Both the position numbers and the translations under genes were made by a program. This document shows positions 1 through 6,223 of a stretch of 11,629 bases of DNA, piece by piece. The stretch covers positions 1-11,629 of the forward strand of contig SKYG01000187.1 in NCBI GenBank assembly GCA_007128045.1. The letters are read 5' to 3'. The stretch is from Bacteroidales bacterium (GTDB lineage: Bacteria; Bacteroidota; Bacteroidia; Bacteroidales; UBA7960). Numbering within the stretch: the first letter of the stretch is position 1; the number at the start of each line of letters is the position of its first letter. The notes under the pieces were generated by a model. It saw only the letters and a list, made by a program, of their open reading frames with translations, was not told where the DNA came from and searched no databases.

Positions 1-417
1 CAGGATATCCAGTTTCATCCTGTAGATGACAAAATTTTACATGCTGATTTTTTAGAAATCTTTCCCGATAAAGCCGTCAAGATTAGCGTGCCTATCAAGG
101 TTGTTGGTAATAGTCCCGGCGTTATCAAAGGAGGTAAGCTTCATATTAAACTTCGCAAGGTGCGAATCCAGGCCTTGCCGGCAGATCTGCCTGATTTTAT
201 TGATGTGAATATATCAAAACTGGAAATTGGTGATTCAGTGAAAGTCGGACAGCTTCAATTAGATAAGATCGACTTCCTTGACCCTGAACACGCAGTTGTT
301 GTCATGGTGAAATCTACCAGAACGATAGTAGTAGCTGGCGACGAAGATGAAGAAGAAACGGAAGCTGAAGGAACAGAAGGCAGCAGCGAAACACCCTCAG
401 CGGAAACCAACGAATAA
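1..417 (+). CDS. rplY: 50S ribosomal protein L25 (CTC form), 5' end outside window
   Basis: L25/CTC binds 5S rRNA in the large ribosomal subunit. The open frame runs from base 1 with no in-window start; 138 residues are visible, and roughly the first 60 of a usual 200-residue CTC-type protein are missing. The first visible residues (QDIQFHPVDDKILHADF) match the conserved end of the L25 N-terminal domain. The beta-rich TL5/CTC C-terminal domain follows, about residues 28-110. The protein ends in a low-complexity acidic tail (residues about 113-138, rich in Glu, Asp, Ser and Thr), which is common in long bacterial L25 proteins. A GTG at 88 is internal valine coding and not the start. The gene is followed by a strong hairpin terminator and then pth, a pairing common in bacteria. 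Family assignment is very secure. Confidence 0.96.
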   Translation, partial: QDIQFHPVDDKILHADFLEIFPDKAVKISVPIKVVGNSPGVIKGGKLHIKLRKVRIQALPADLPDFIDVNISKLEIGDSVKVGQLQLDKIDFLDPEHAVVVMVKSTRTIVVAGDEDEEETEAEGTEGSSETPSAETNE

Positions 418-439
418 CCCTGGTTTGTTCATTCAACAT

Positions 440-480
440 AAAGGCATAAAGCTTCATTCCGGCTTTATGCCTTTGTCTTT
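440..480 (+). terminator. Rho-independent terminator after rplY
   Basis: A perfect 13-bp stem pairs 440-452 (AAAGGCATAAAGC) with 462-474 around a 9-base loop, followed by the T-rich GTCTTT at 475-480. It lies 22 bases after the L25 stop codon, so it should end the rplY transcript and separate it from pth. The rest of 418-632 shows no other clear structure. A poor promoter-like TATCTTG sits at 599-605. Confidence 0.85.
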
Positions 481-632
481 ATAAACCTTAGAATACCTGA
501 CTTTTTACATGAGAGAGCCAAATGAGGTGGATTCATTAACCTAAAATGTAAGCACTTCCGCTGGTTAATTAATTTGTATTCCCTATTTTTACTATTGATA
601 TCTTGTATTCTTAACATCACAACCGCTTTTCA

Positions 633-1199
633 ATGAAGTACCTGATTGTTGGCCTTGGCAATATTGGACCTGACTATTCACAAACCCGTCATAATATTGG
701 GTTTATGGTGGCCGATGCCCTCGCCTCGAAGCATGAAACTGTATTCAGTCCTGCCAGATATGGTGACCGGGCTGAATTTCGTTTCAAAGGCAGGATATTT
801 GTCTTGCTGAAGCCTTCAAGTTATATGAACCTTAGTGGTAAGCCTGTACTTTATTGGTTGCAGAAAGAAAAGATTGATCTGAACAACCTTCTGGTTGTTG
901 TTGACGATCTCGCCCTGCCTATGGGCACGCTGCGCCTGCGCCCTCATGGGGGTGCAGGTGGCCATAATGGATTGAGTAGTATTATCGATGTCCTGGGAAC
1001 TACTGCTTTTGCCAGACTGCGTTTTGGTATCGGCAATGATTTTCCCAGAGGGTTTCAATCACAATATGTGTTGGGTCAGTGGGAAAAAGATGAACTGGAA
1101 GCAGTGCTGCCCAAAGTCGATCTGTCTTGTGAGATTGCCCTCAGCTTTGGTCTGCAGGGAGTTGAACGTACAATGAACCTGTATAATAAGCGTAAATGA
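633..1199 (+). CDS. pth: Peptidyl-tRNA hydrolase
   Basis: This cytoplasmic enzyme cleaves the ester bond between a peptide and tRNA in prematurely released peptidyl-tRNAs, recycling the tRNA. The length of 188 residues is normal for bacterial Pth. The family's active-site residues are all visible: Asn10 in GLGNIG, catalytic His20 in TRHNIGF, Asn66 in SYMNLSGKP, Asp91 in VVDDLALP, and Asn112 in GGAGGHNG. The start at 633 gives the canonical N-terminus MKYLIVGLGN directly. There is no evident Shine-Dalgarno sequence, as is usual in Bacteroidota. The gene follows rplY after a terminator, so it probably has its own promoter, but only a poor -7-like TATCTTG at 599-605 is visible. The S4-domain gene that I recall often following pth in this phylum is not present. 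Confidence 0.97.
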   Translation: MKYLIVGLGNIGPDYSQTRHNIGFMVADALASKHETVFSPARYGDRAEFRFKGRIFVLLKPSSYMNLSGKPVLYWLQKEKIDLNNLLVVVDDLALPMGTLRLRPHGGAGGHNGLSSIIDVLGTTAFARLRFGIGNDFPRGFQSQYVLGQWEKDELEAVLPKVDLSCEIALSFGLQGVERTMNLYNKRK

Positions 1200-1257
1200 A
1201 CCGTATTATGACAATCGGTCTGACACACAAGAGCCTCTTTATGAGCACTGGATGAGA

Positions 1258-1277
1258 TCCCGAACATGCGTTCGGGA
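1258..1277. repeat. GC-rich hairpin TCCCGAAC-ATGC-GTTCGGGA
   Basis: A perfect 8-bp stem (1258-1265 with 1270-1277) closes a 4-base loop, 58 bases after the pth stop. No T-run follows on the plus strand (next bases are CTTCTCTTCG), so it is not a classical terminator. The CCCGA/TCGGG core recurs in the palindrome at 2227-2242 on the other side of pnuC. It could be a copy of a dispersed intergenic palindrome or a transcript-end structure for pth; the sequence alone does not decide. Confidence 0.6.
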
Positions 1278-1294
1278 CTTCTCTTCGCTCAGCT

Positions 1295-1335
1295 TTCAGA
1301 CCTTCAGACTTTCGCAACAAAGCAGATGGTCTGAA
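1295..1335. repeat. Inverted repeat TTCAGACC / GGTCTGAA
   Basis: Arms at 1295-1302 and 1328-1335 are perfectly complementary over 8 bp around a 25-base loop. The loop starts with a second partial copy, TTCAGAC at 1303-1309. This is the middle of three consecutive inverted repeats in the non-coding stretch between pth and pnuC. Confidence 0.5.
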
Positions 1336-1348
1336 GTACATGCACTTG

Positions 1349-1432
1349 CAAAAAGCAAACAAAAAGCGTTTTTAAAGAAGTTGCGTGTATATGTTGATAA
1401 TCATTATAATATATGTATTTGTTTGCTTTTTG
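1349..1432. repeat. 15-bp perfect inverted repeat with 54-base AT-rich interior
   Basis: CAAAAAGCAAACAAA at 1349-1363 is exactly complementary to 1418-1432. The interior is AT-rich, with TATATG and ATTATAATATATG stretches. On the minus strand the structure lies just downstream of the pnuC stop, so it may help end that transcript, although the long loop is unlike a normal intrinsic terminator. An open frame of 65 codons crosses it (1252-1449), but that frame has no recognisable protein features. Confidence 0.55.
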
Positions 1433-1459
1433 TGAATAATGCAGGTTAGATAGCGGTGC

Positions 1460-2149
1460 TTACAGGCTATCGTTCTTATTGTGGGCAATAGCCTCGGCAG
1501 GCTGGCTGTCAGCATAAACATCCTGTCGGTATAAACTTATCCAGTTAATCAACCCCATTATTGCCAGTATAAGAAAAACAACAAACTGAAAACTTGTAAA
1601 AACCAGACCCTTGGCAAAATACAAGGGGATGGAAATAATATTTCCGGCAATCCAGTATATCCAGCTTTCTATTGTCTTCCTGGCCATGAACCACATGGCA
1701 ATCAGAAATATGGAGGTCGTTAATGAATCTACGTATGGAACATAGGTGCTCATGTAACCATCGGTATCGTTTTTCATAAATGAATAGATCAAACCGAGAA
1801 TAACGACATACAAAACAGGTATCATGGCAATGCCGATCAGCTGCTGCTTTCGGGTATTCCATCTGATTGGCCGCACCTTTCCCGGGCCGTTTTTTCGTGT
1901 CCAGACATACCAGCCATATATGCTCATACCGGTATAAAAGGTGTTGATCCCCATGTCGGCATATAGCTGGAAACTATAACAGATGATTATATATATCGTG
2001 GTGCTGATGATCCCTGTAGGATAAACAAGAATGTTTGCTTTATGCGCAAACCAGACACTTACAATGCCGAAAACCACCGCGACAATCTCCCAAATACTTG
2101 ATTCGCTGAGGTTTTCGTAAAACAGTTGAAAAAAAACACTCCAATCCAT
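1460..2149 (-). CDS. pnuC: PnuC-family transporter (nicotinamide riboside or related vitamin)
   Basis: PnuC proteins are inner-membrane facilitators for vitamin nucleosides, mainly nicotinamide riboside; the substrate is then trapped by phosphorylation. The 229-residue protein is almost entirely hydrophobic with about seven membrane helices. Family motifs are visible: WEIVAVVFGIVSVWFAHKAN near the N-terminus, YGWYVW, and the WxxxN motif at Trp166-Asn170 (WIAGN), which contacts substrate in characterised PnuC. The start at 2149 (MDWSVFF) is preferred over the longer frame at 2185, because a -7 promoter match at 2204-2196 would put the transcript start only a few bases before 2185. No TPP-riboswitch motif is visible upstream, which weakly favours nicotinamide riboside over thiamine. 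The gene stands alone, opposite in direction to its neighbours. The C-terminal tail after residue 208 is short, polar and unremarkable. Family is secure, substrate is inferred. Confidence 0.9.
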   Translation of the reverse strand: MDWSVFFQLFYENLSESSIWEIVAVVFGIVSVWFAHKANILVYPTGIISTTIYIIICYSFQLYADMGINTFYTGMSIYGWYVWTRKNGPGKVRPIRWNTRKQQLIGIAMIPVLYVVILGLIYSFMKNDTDGYMSTYVPYVDSLTTSIFLIAMWFMARKTIESWIYWIAGNIISIPLYFAKGLVFTSFQFVVFLILAIMGLINWISLYRQDVYADSQPAEAIAHNKNDSL

Positions 2150-2195
2150 CCTCAAAAGAATTTCAAATTCGCAATTAAAGCCCATGATTTGCCGG

Positions 2196-2204
2196 GCAAA
2201 GGTA
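2196..2204 (-). promoter_or_regulatory. Putative Bacteroidota -7 element for pnuC
   Basis: Reading the minus strand, TACCTTTGC matches TAnnTTTGC exactly. No good -33 TTTG is found at the right distance. The transcript would begin near 2190, giving a leader of about 40 bases to the start at 2149. Confidence 0.45.
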
Positions 2205-2226
2205 CATAAATTGATTACATGACCTG

Positions 2227-2242
2227 CCCCGATTTATCGGGG
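2227..2242. repeat. Palindrome CCCCGAT-TT-ATCGGGG upstream of pnuC
   Basis: A 7-bp perfect stem with a 2-base loop, or 6 bp with a 4-base loop. It lies about 23 bases upstream of the pnuC -7 element and roughly 175 bases before the kinase -7 element. A second small pairing, AACCCAC at 2244-2250 with GTGGGTT at 2308-2314, flanks it. It might be an operator, an unpaired terminator, or a dispersed intergenic palindrome. Apart from these repeats and the two promoter candidates, 2186-2460 holds nothing recognisable. Confidence 0.45.
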
Positions 2243-2415
2243 GAACCCACGAACGTTTATTATTCACATATTGTCTGTTTCATTGGTGCTCATGATCTCG
2301 TCTACATGTGGGTTTTAGTAGTGTTTGCAAAAATATATAAATCAGAAAAGCAAACCTTACCAGTGACACCTACGTATAACTACATAAAAAATGCTAGTTA
2401 TTGCATATTTTATTC

Positions 2416-2424
2416 TATTTTTGC
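2416..2424 (+). promoter_or_regulatory. Putative Bacteroidota -7 element for the signalling operon
   Basis: TATTTTTGC matches TAnnTTTGC exactly. A TTG occurs at 2401-2403, but that is too close to serve as a standard -33 box. Transcription would begin near 2430, leaving a leader of about 30 bases before the kinase start at 2461. Confidence 0.45.
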
Positions 2425-2460
2425 CAATGTTATATAGTATTATAGATTTCCAATAATCCT

Positions 2461-4332
2461 ATGAAAACCAATCTTGCCGGCTCGTTACTGGCAGAAAGTT
2501 CATCTGGTGTGTTTAACAAGATGAACCTGAATCCGTTCACCTTAGCGTTTAAAGATGGGCGGGAGCATGCTTTTTTGGAAAAGTATTACCATGACTCCCT
2601 TGTACAGTTCAGGGTTTCTTTTGTATTGGTCACAGCGCTGTATGGCTTTTTTCATTACCTGGACTCACTGATGGTGCCCGAATACAAAGAAGCTTTTTTT
2701 ATCATCAGGTTTGGCATCGTTGTACCTCTTCTCTGTGTCGTGTTTTTGGTTTCCTTTTTTGATTTTTTCAGGAAGGTCTGGCAATTATTGATTTTTTTCT
2801 CCCTGGTGATCGGGGGCCTGGGCATAGGCCTGATGTTGGTGCAGGTTCCTGATAATTTTGTCTATTATGGAGGCATGATGCTGATATTCTCTGCCGGATA
2901 CTTTTTTATCAAACTCAGGTTTTTCATGGCAACCATGGCCGGATGGCTGATTTTGCTGTCATATAATGTGGGGGCCATTTTTTTCTCGGATACCTTGCCG
3001 GAAGTAATCATCAACAACAATTTTTTTTATGTGTCGGCCAACCTGATTGGGATGTTTGCTGCCTATAATATTGAATATTATGCCCGTCGTGATTTCTATC
3101 AGAACGACCAGCTTGATCAGCGAAAAGCCCAGGTGGAGGAAGCCAACCGCACCCTTGAGCAAAAGGTAGAAGAGCGCACCAGCGAACTTAAGGAAGCCAA
3201 AGAAAGGGCAGAACAATCTGATAAACTTAAATCTGCTTTTCTGGCCAATATGAGTCATGAGATCCGTACCCCAATGAATGGTATCTTGGGCTTTTCGCAG
3301 CTATTGCTTGAAACAGAAGACAAGGAAGAGTTACAGTCTTTTGTTGATGTGATCAATAAAAATGGAAACCACCTTCTTTCTCTAATCAACGATATTGTAG
3401 ATATCTCAAAGATTGAAGCGGGTATGTTAACCCTGAATAAGACCGAGTTTCCCGTTAATGAACTGTTGATTGAGGTAGTTGGGCTTTTTACCCGCGAGGA
3501 GAAGGTTGTTTCAGGGTCTATCTCTCTCAAATCATACTATGCATTAGAGTCAGGCCAGGATGTCATACTTTCAGATAGAATCCGCTTAAAACAAATACTG
3601 ATTAACCTGTTGAGCAATGCCATTAAATTTACCGATCAAGGTGCTATAGAAATTGGTTACACGCTGCATCATGATGCGCTGTTGTTTTATGTAAAAGATA
3701 CTGGTGTCGGATTGGATTATGATCAGCAGCATTATATCTTTGAGCGTTTTATGCAGGCCACTACAAATCACCAGCCAAAACATGAAGGTACAGGATTGGG
3801 CCTGGCTATATCCAGGGCCTGTATCAAACTTTTTGAAGGTGATATATGGGCAGAGAGTGAACCTGGCAGGGGTTCTGTTTTTTGTTTCACCCTGCCACTT
3901 ACGCTTGATGGCCAATTCATCTTAAAAACCTACTTTCAAAACAATGATCATATGGACTTAATCTGGAAAGACAAGGTCATTCTTGTAGCAGAAGATGTCA
4001 CTACAAATTTTTTGCTCATCAAGACGGCCTTAAACAAAACCGGCGTCAACCTGGTATGGGCTAAAAACGGACAGGAAGCCGTTGATTTATGCAAAAGCGA
4101 AGATCAACTGGATCTAATCCTTATGGATGTAAGAATGCCTGTCATGGATGGATTTGAGGCCACCCAGGTAATACGTAACATACTCCCTGATATTCCTATC
4201 ATTGCACAAACCTCCTATGCTATGGATGGCGACAGGGAAAAGAGTCTGGCATCCGGGTGTACAGACTATATTTCAAAGCCTTTTAATATTAAAGATTTTA
4301 TTGGCCTGATTGCAAAATATCTGGAGTCATAA
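2461..4332 (+). CDS. Six-helix membrane hybrid sensor histidine kinase with receiver domain
   Basis: This 623-residue inner-membrane kinase should autophosphorylate on His266 and pass phosphate to its own receiver or a partner. A short cytoplasmic N-terminus precedes about six hydrophobic segments (near 51-72, 78-100, 106-126, 132-150, 153-175, 184-203) with very short loops, so there is no periplasmic sensor domain. A charged coiled coil follows at about 209-258. The HisKA H-box SHEIRTPMNGI contains His266. The ATPase domain shows N-box Asn382/Asn386 (LINLLSNAIKF), G1 DTGVG at 413-417, F-box FERF and G2 GTGLGLAIS at 443-451. The C-terminal receiver (about 505-622) has acidic pair Glu511-Asp512, phosphoacceptor Asp556 (LILMDVRMP), Thr584 and Lys606, so all parts look functional. 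Start 2461 fits the upstream -7 element; Met21 at 2521 is an alternative. It is first gene of a four-gene operon. I cannot name the membrane domain or ligand. Confidence 0.93.
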   Translation: MKTNLAGSLLAESSSGVFNKMNLNPFTLAFKDGREHAFLEKYYHDSLVQFRVSFVLVTALYGFFHYLDSLMVPEYKEAFFIIRFGIVVPLLCVVFLVSFFDFFRKVWQLLIFFSLVIGGLGIGLMLVQVPDNFVYYGGMMLIFSAGYFFIKLRFFMATMAGWLILLSYNVGAIFFSDTLPEVIINNNFFYVSANLIGMFAAYNIEYYARRDFYQNDQLDQRKAQVEEANRTLEQKVEERTSELKEAKERAEQSDKLKSAFLANMSHEIRTPMNGILGFSQLLLETEDKEELQSFVDVINKNGNHLLSLINDIVDISKIEAGMLTLNKTEFPVNELLIEVVGLFTREEKVVSGSISLKSYYALESGQDVILSDRIRLKQILINLLSNAIKFTDQGAIEIGYTLHHDALLFYVKDTGVGLDYDQQHYIFERFMQATTNHQPKHEGTGLGLAISRACIKLFEGDIWAESEPGRGSVFCFTLPLTLDGQFILKTYFQNNDHMDLIWKDKVILVAEDVTTNFLLIKTALNKTGVNLVWAKNGQEAVDLCKSEDQLDLILMDVRMPVMDGFEATQVIRNILPDIPIIAQTSYAMDGDREKSLASGCTDYISKPFNIKDFIGLIAKYLES

Positions 4333-4351
4333 CCTTACTAAATCATCACAT

Positions 4352-5410
4352 ATGGAAGAGCCCTACAGGCACCAAATATCATTACTTTTTGTTGAGGATA
4401 ACGAACCCATAAGGGCTTTGTTTGAGAGACGATTGTCGAAACGTGTACAACGGTTTTATGTTGCTGAGAATGGACAGCGAGGACTCGAAGTATATAAAGA
4501 GCACAAGCCTGACCTGGTGATCACAGACATTAGTATGCCAATTATGAATGGGTTGGACATGGTCAGAAAAATCCATGAGTTCGACCCGGATGTGAATGTC
4601 ATTGTCATGTCGGCCTACAGCATCAAAGAGTATTTTCTGGAGGCCATTAACCTGGGTGTAAATGGTTATCTGGTAAAACCGGTTGACCCAAAGAAACTAT
4701 ATGCCCTTATTGATGACCTTGCCGGAAACATTTTAATGGAAAAGGCACTGGAAGAAAAAGAACTGATCAGAAGCATTGCCGAGTCGAACTTAAAGAAGTC
4801 TCTAGAGGAAAAAGAAATCCTGCTTAAAGAGGTGCATCACAGGGTAAAAAACAATATGCAGATCATTTCCAGTATCTTAAAAATGCAGGAACGTCTAATT
4901 GATGATCCCAAACTTAAATCGGTATTGGGTGAAAGTCAGAATAGAATTCGTTCGATGGCCCTGATCCATGAAAATCTTTATCGCAGTGAGACCCTGGCAA
5001 ACATCAAATTTGGCAACTACGTTCAAAGCCTGACTACCAATTTGTCGCGTACCTACTCAGACCTGCAGGGAAAAATATCTTTCCGGTTTAATATTGAGGA
5101 TGTATTTCTGCCCATTGATGTTGGTATCCCATGCGGGCTGATCATTAATGAGCTTATTTCAAATTCTTTTAAACATGCTTTTATCGGACGTGATAAAGGC
5201 AGTATTGCCATCAATCTGAAGGTGTATAACGGCAATGAATATGAAATTCAGGTTGCTGACGACGGGGTGGGCATGGATGAATCAAAAATTCAGGATAACT
5301 CCGGGTCTTTGGGCATGCGTATTGTTTCAAGACTGATTCAGCAAATTGAAGGTACACTGGAATACGACCTGGTGGGAGGAACAAAATATACGATTCGTTT
5401 TAAAAACTAA
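4352..5410 (+). CDS. Receiver-HisKA_2 histidine kinase fusion
   Basis: This soluble 352-residue protein puts a receiver in front of a kinase, so its kinase activity is probably controlled by phosphorylation. The receiver (about 9-122) has acidic pair Glu15-Asp16, phosphoacceptor Asp59 (LVITDISMP), Ser87 and Lys109 (LVKP). A charged helical linker (about 127-158) leads to the HisKA_2 dimerisation motif LLKEVHHRVKNNMQIISS, where His163 is the likely phosphorylation site. The ATPase domain has N-box NELISNSFKHAF (Asn266, Asn271), G1 DDGVG at 303-307 and a SGSLGMRIV G2-like segment. No membrane segment is present. The start at 4352 lies 19 bases after the upstream stop; the longer frame from 4310 would overlap the previous gene and add 14 residues unrelated to a receiver. 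HisKA_2 kinases often work with a nearby receiver regulator, here the next gene. Receiver-kinase order resembles PhcR of Ralstonia. Confidence 0.92.
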   Translation: MEEPYRHQISLLFVEDNEPIRALFERRLSKRVQRFYVAENGQRGLEVYKEHKPDLVITDISMPIMNGLDMVRKIHEFDPDVNVIVMSAYSIKEYFLEAINLGVNGYLVKPVDPKKLYALIDDLAGNILMEKALEEKELIRSIAESNLKKSLEEKEILLKEVHHRVKNNMQIISSILKMQERLIDDPKLKSVLGESQNRIRSMALIHENLYRSETLANIKFGNYVQSLTTNLSRTYSDLQGKISFRFNIEDVFLPIDVGIPCGLIINELISNSFKHAFIGRDKGSIAINLKVYNGNEYEIQVADDGVGMDESKIQDNSGSLGMRIVSRLIQQIEGTLEYDLVGGTKYTIRFKN

Positions 5411-5422
5411 ACATTTTTCAAC

Positions 5423-6172
5423 ATGTCAGCTTTAAATATTCTTATTGTAGAAGATGAATTCCTGGTAGCAGCCGATATTGAGGAAAGCCTGCTAAGCCTG
5501 GGCTATCAAGTGCAAAATTGCGTAGCTTCTGGATTGGGAGCCATAGCGGAGGTGGAAAAGAACCTTCCGGACATTATCCTGATGGACATTGTGCTGAAAG
5601 GTGACATGAATGGTATTGAAGCAGCTACCATTATTAACCAAAAACATAATGTGCCGATCATCTATCTTACCGCCAACGCCGATATTGGAACGGTCGAAAA
5701 AGCTAAGGTTTCCCTGCCTTATGGATATATCATAAAACCATTTACGGAAAAGGAACTGCAAACCAATATCGAGATTGCACGGTTCAAATTTGAGAACGAC
5801 ATCAAATCAAAAATCGAGAGCGATCAGTTTAACAAGTTCTTCGAAATGGGGAAACGCGACAAGCAACAGTTGATTGTGGATTCGGAAAGCGGCCTGGAGA
5901 AAATCAGTTTACCGGATGTCTATTACATCGAACAAGATGGTGATACGTGTCATATTCATCTGCTAAATGAAAGCATAGTGGTAAAAAGGGCACTCGACGA
6001 CCTGGCGCTACGCTTCCCAAATAATGAATTTGTCCGGGTAAGCAAAGACCATCTTGTAAACACCCAAAAGATATTCATGGCCAAATTTCCGGAAATCATC
6101 ATTGCAGATAAGATGTCGGTGATTACCGTTGAGGATGCGTATAAAGAACTCCTGGAGTCAAAAATTCAGTGA
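5423..6172 (+). CDS. LytTR-family response regulator
   Basis: This 249-residue cytoplasmic regulator is the likely DNA-binding output of the operon. The receiver (about 4-120) shows the acidic cluster VEDE (Glu10, Asp11, Glu12), phosphoacceptor Asp55 (IILMDIVLKG), Thr83 and Lys105 (IIKPF). The MDIxLxGDMNGIEAA pattern is the variety often paired with HisKA_2 kinases. After a helical linker, a LytTR domain spans about 146-246, with the family signature FVRVSKDHLVN at 203-213, where His210 and Asn213 are typical. LytTR proteins usually bind pairs of short direct repeats and activate transcription. The start follows the upstream stop by 12 bases, implying coupled expression. A direct repeat containing TTCAGT overlaps its own stop codon and lies before the methyltransferase gene, a possible target, though this is only inferred. 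Confidence 0.93.
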   Translation: MSALNILIVEDEFLVAADIEESLLSLGYQVQNCVASGLGAIAEVEKNLPDIILMDIVLKGDMNGIEAATIINQKHNVPIIYLTANADIGTVEKAKVSLPYGYIIKPFTEKELQTNIEIARFKFENDIKSKIESDQFNKFFEMGKRDKQQLIVDSESGLEKISLPDVYYIEQDGDTCHIHLLNESIVVKRALDDLALRFPNNEFVRVSKDHLVNTQKIFMAKFPEIIIADKMSVITVEDAYKELLESKIQ

Positions 6173-6208
6173 TAGCTTTAAGTAAATAAATAAGGCAAAA
6201 TTCAGTTA
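6161..6208 (+). repeat. Direct repeat AAAATTCAGTKA ahead of the methyltransferase gene
   Basis: AAAATTCAGTGA at 6161-6172 and AAAATTCAGTTA at 6197-6208 match at 11 of 12 positions and start exactly 36 bases apart. The first copy ends in the stop codon of the LytTR gene; the second lies 16 bases before the methyltransferase start. TCAGTTA resembles half-sites of some LytTR regulators, but the spacing is longer than the usual two-turn spacing. Chance similarity in AT-rich sequence is quite possible. Confidence 0.35.
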
Positions 6209-6223
6209 CTCTTAATATTTACC

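Noticed and set aside
88..90. GTG at 88 as the start of the L25 gene
   Set aside because: The frame is open and L25-like from base 1, so the true start is before the window.
1252..1449. 65-codon plus-strand open frame between pth and pnuC
   Set aside because: It runs through all three inverted repeats and shows no protein motif; the repeat structure explains the sequence better.
2219..2437. 72-codon plus-strand open frame upstream of the hybrid kinase
   Set aside because: It contains the GC-rich palindrome and the kinase -7 element, has no recognisable domain or ribosome-binding site, and its composition looks non-coding.
2186..2460. Possible TPP riboswitch (thiamine-type PnuT) upstream of pnuC
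   Set aside because: No THI-box core such as CTGAGA or ACCTGATC is visible on the minus strand.
4310..4351. Longer start for the receiver-HisKA_2 protein
   Set aside because: It would overlap the hybrid kinase and add residues unlike a receiver; ATG at 4352 gives a normal receiver N-terminus.
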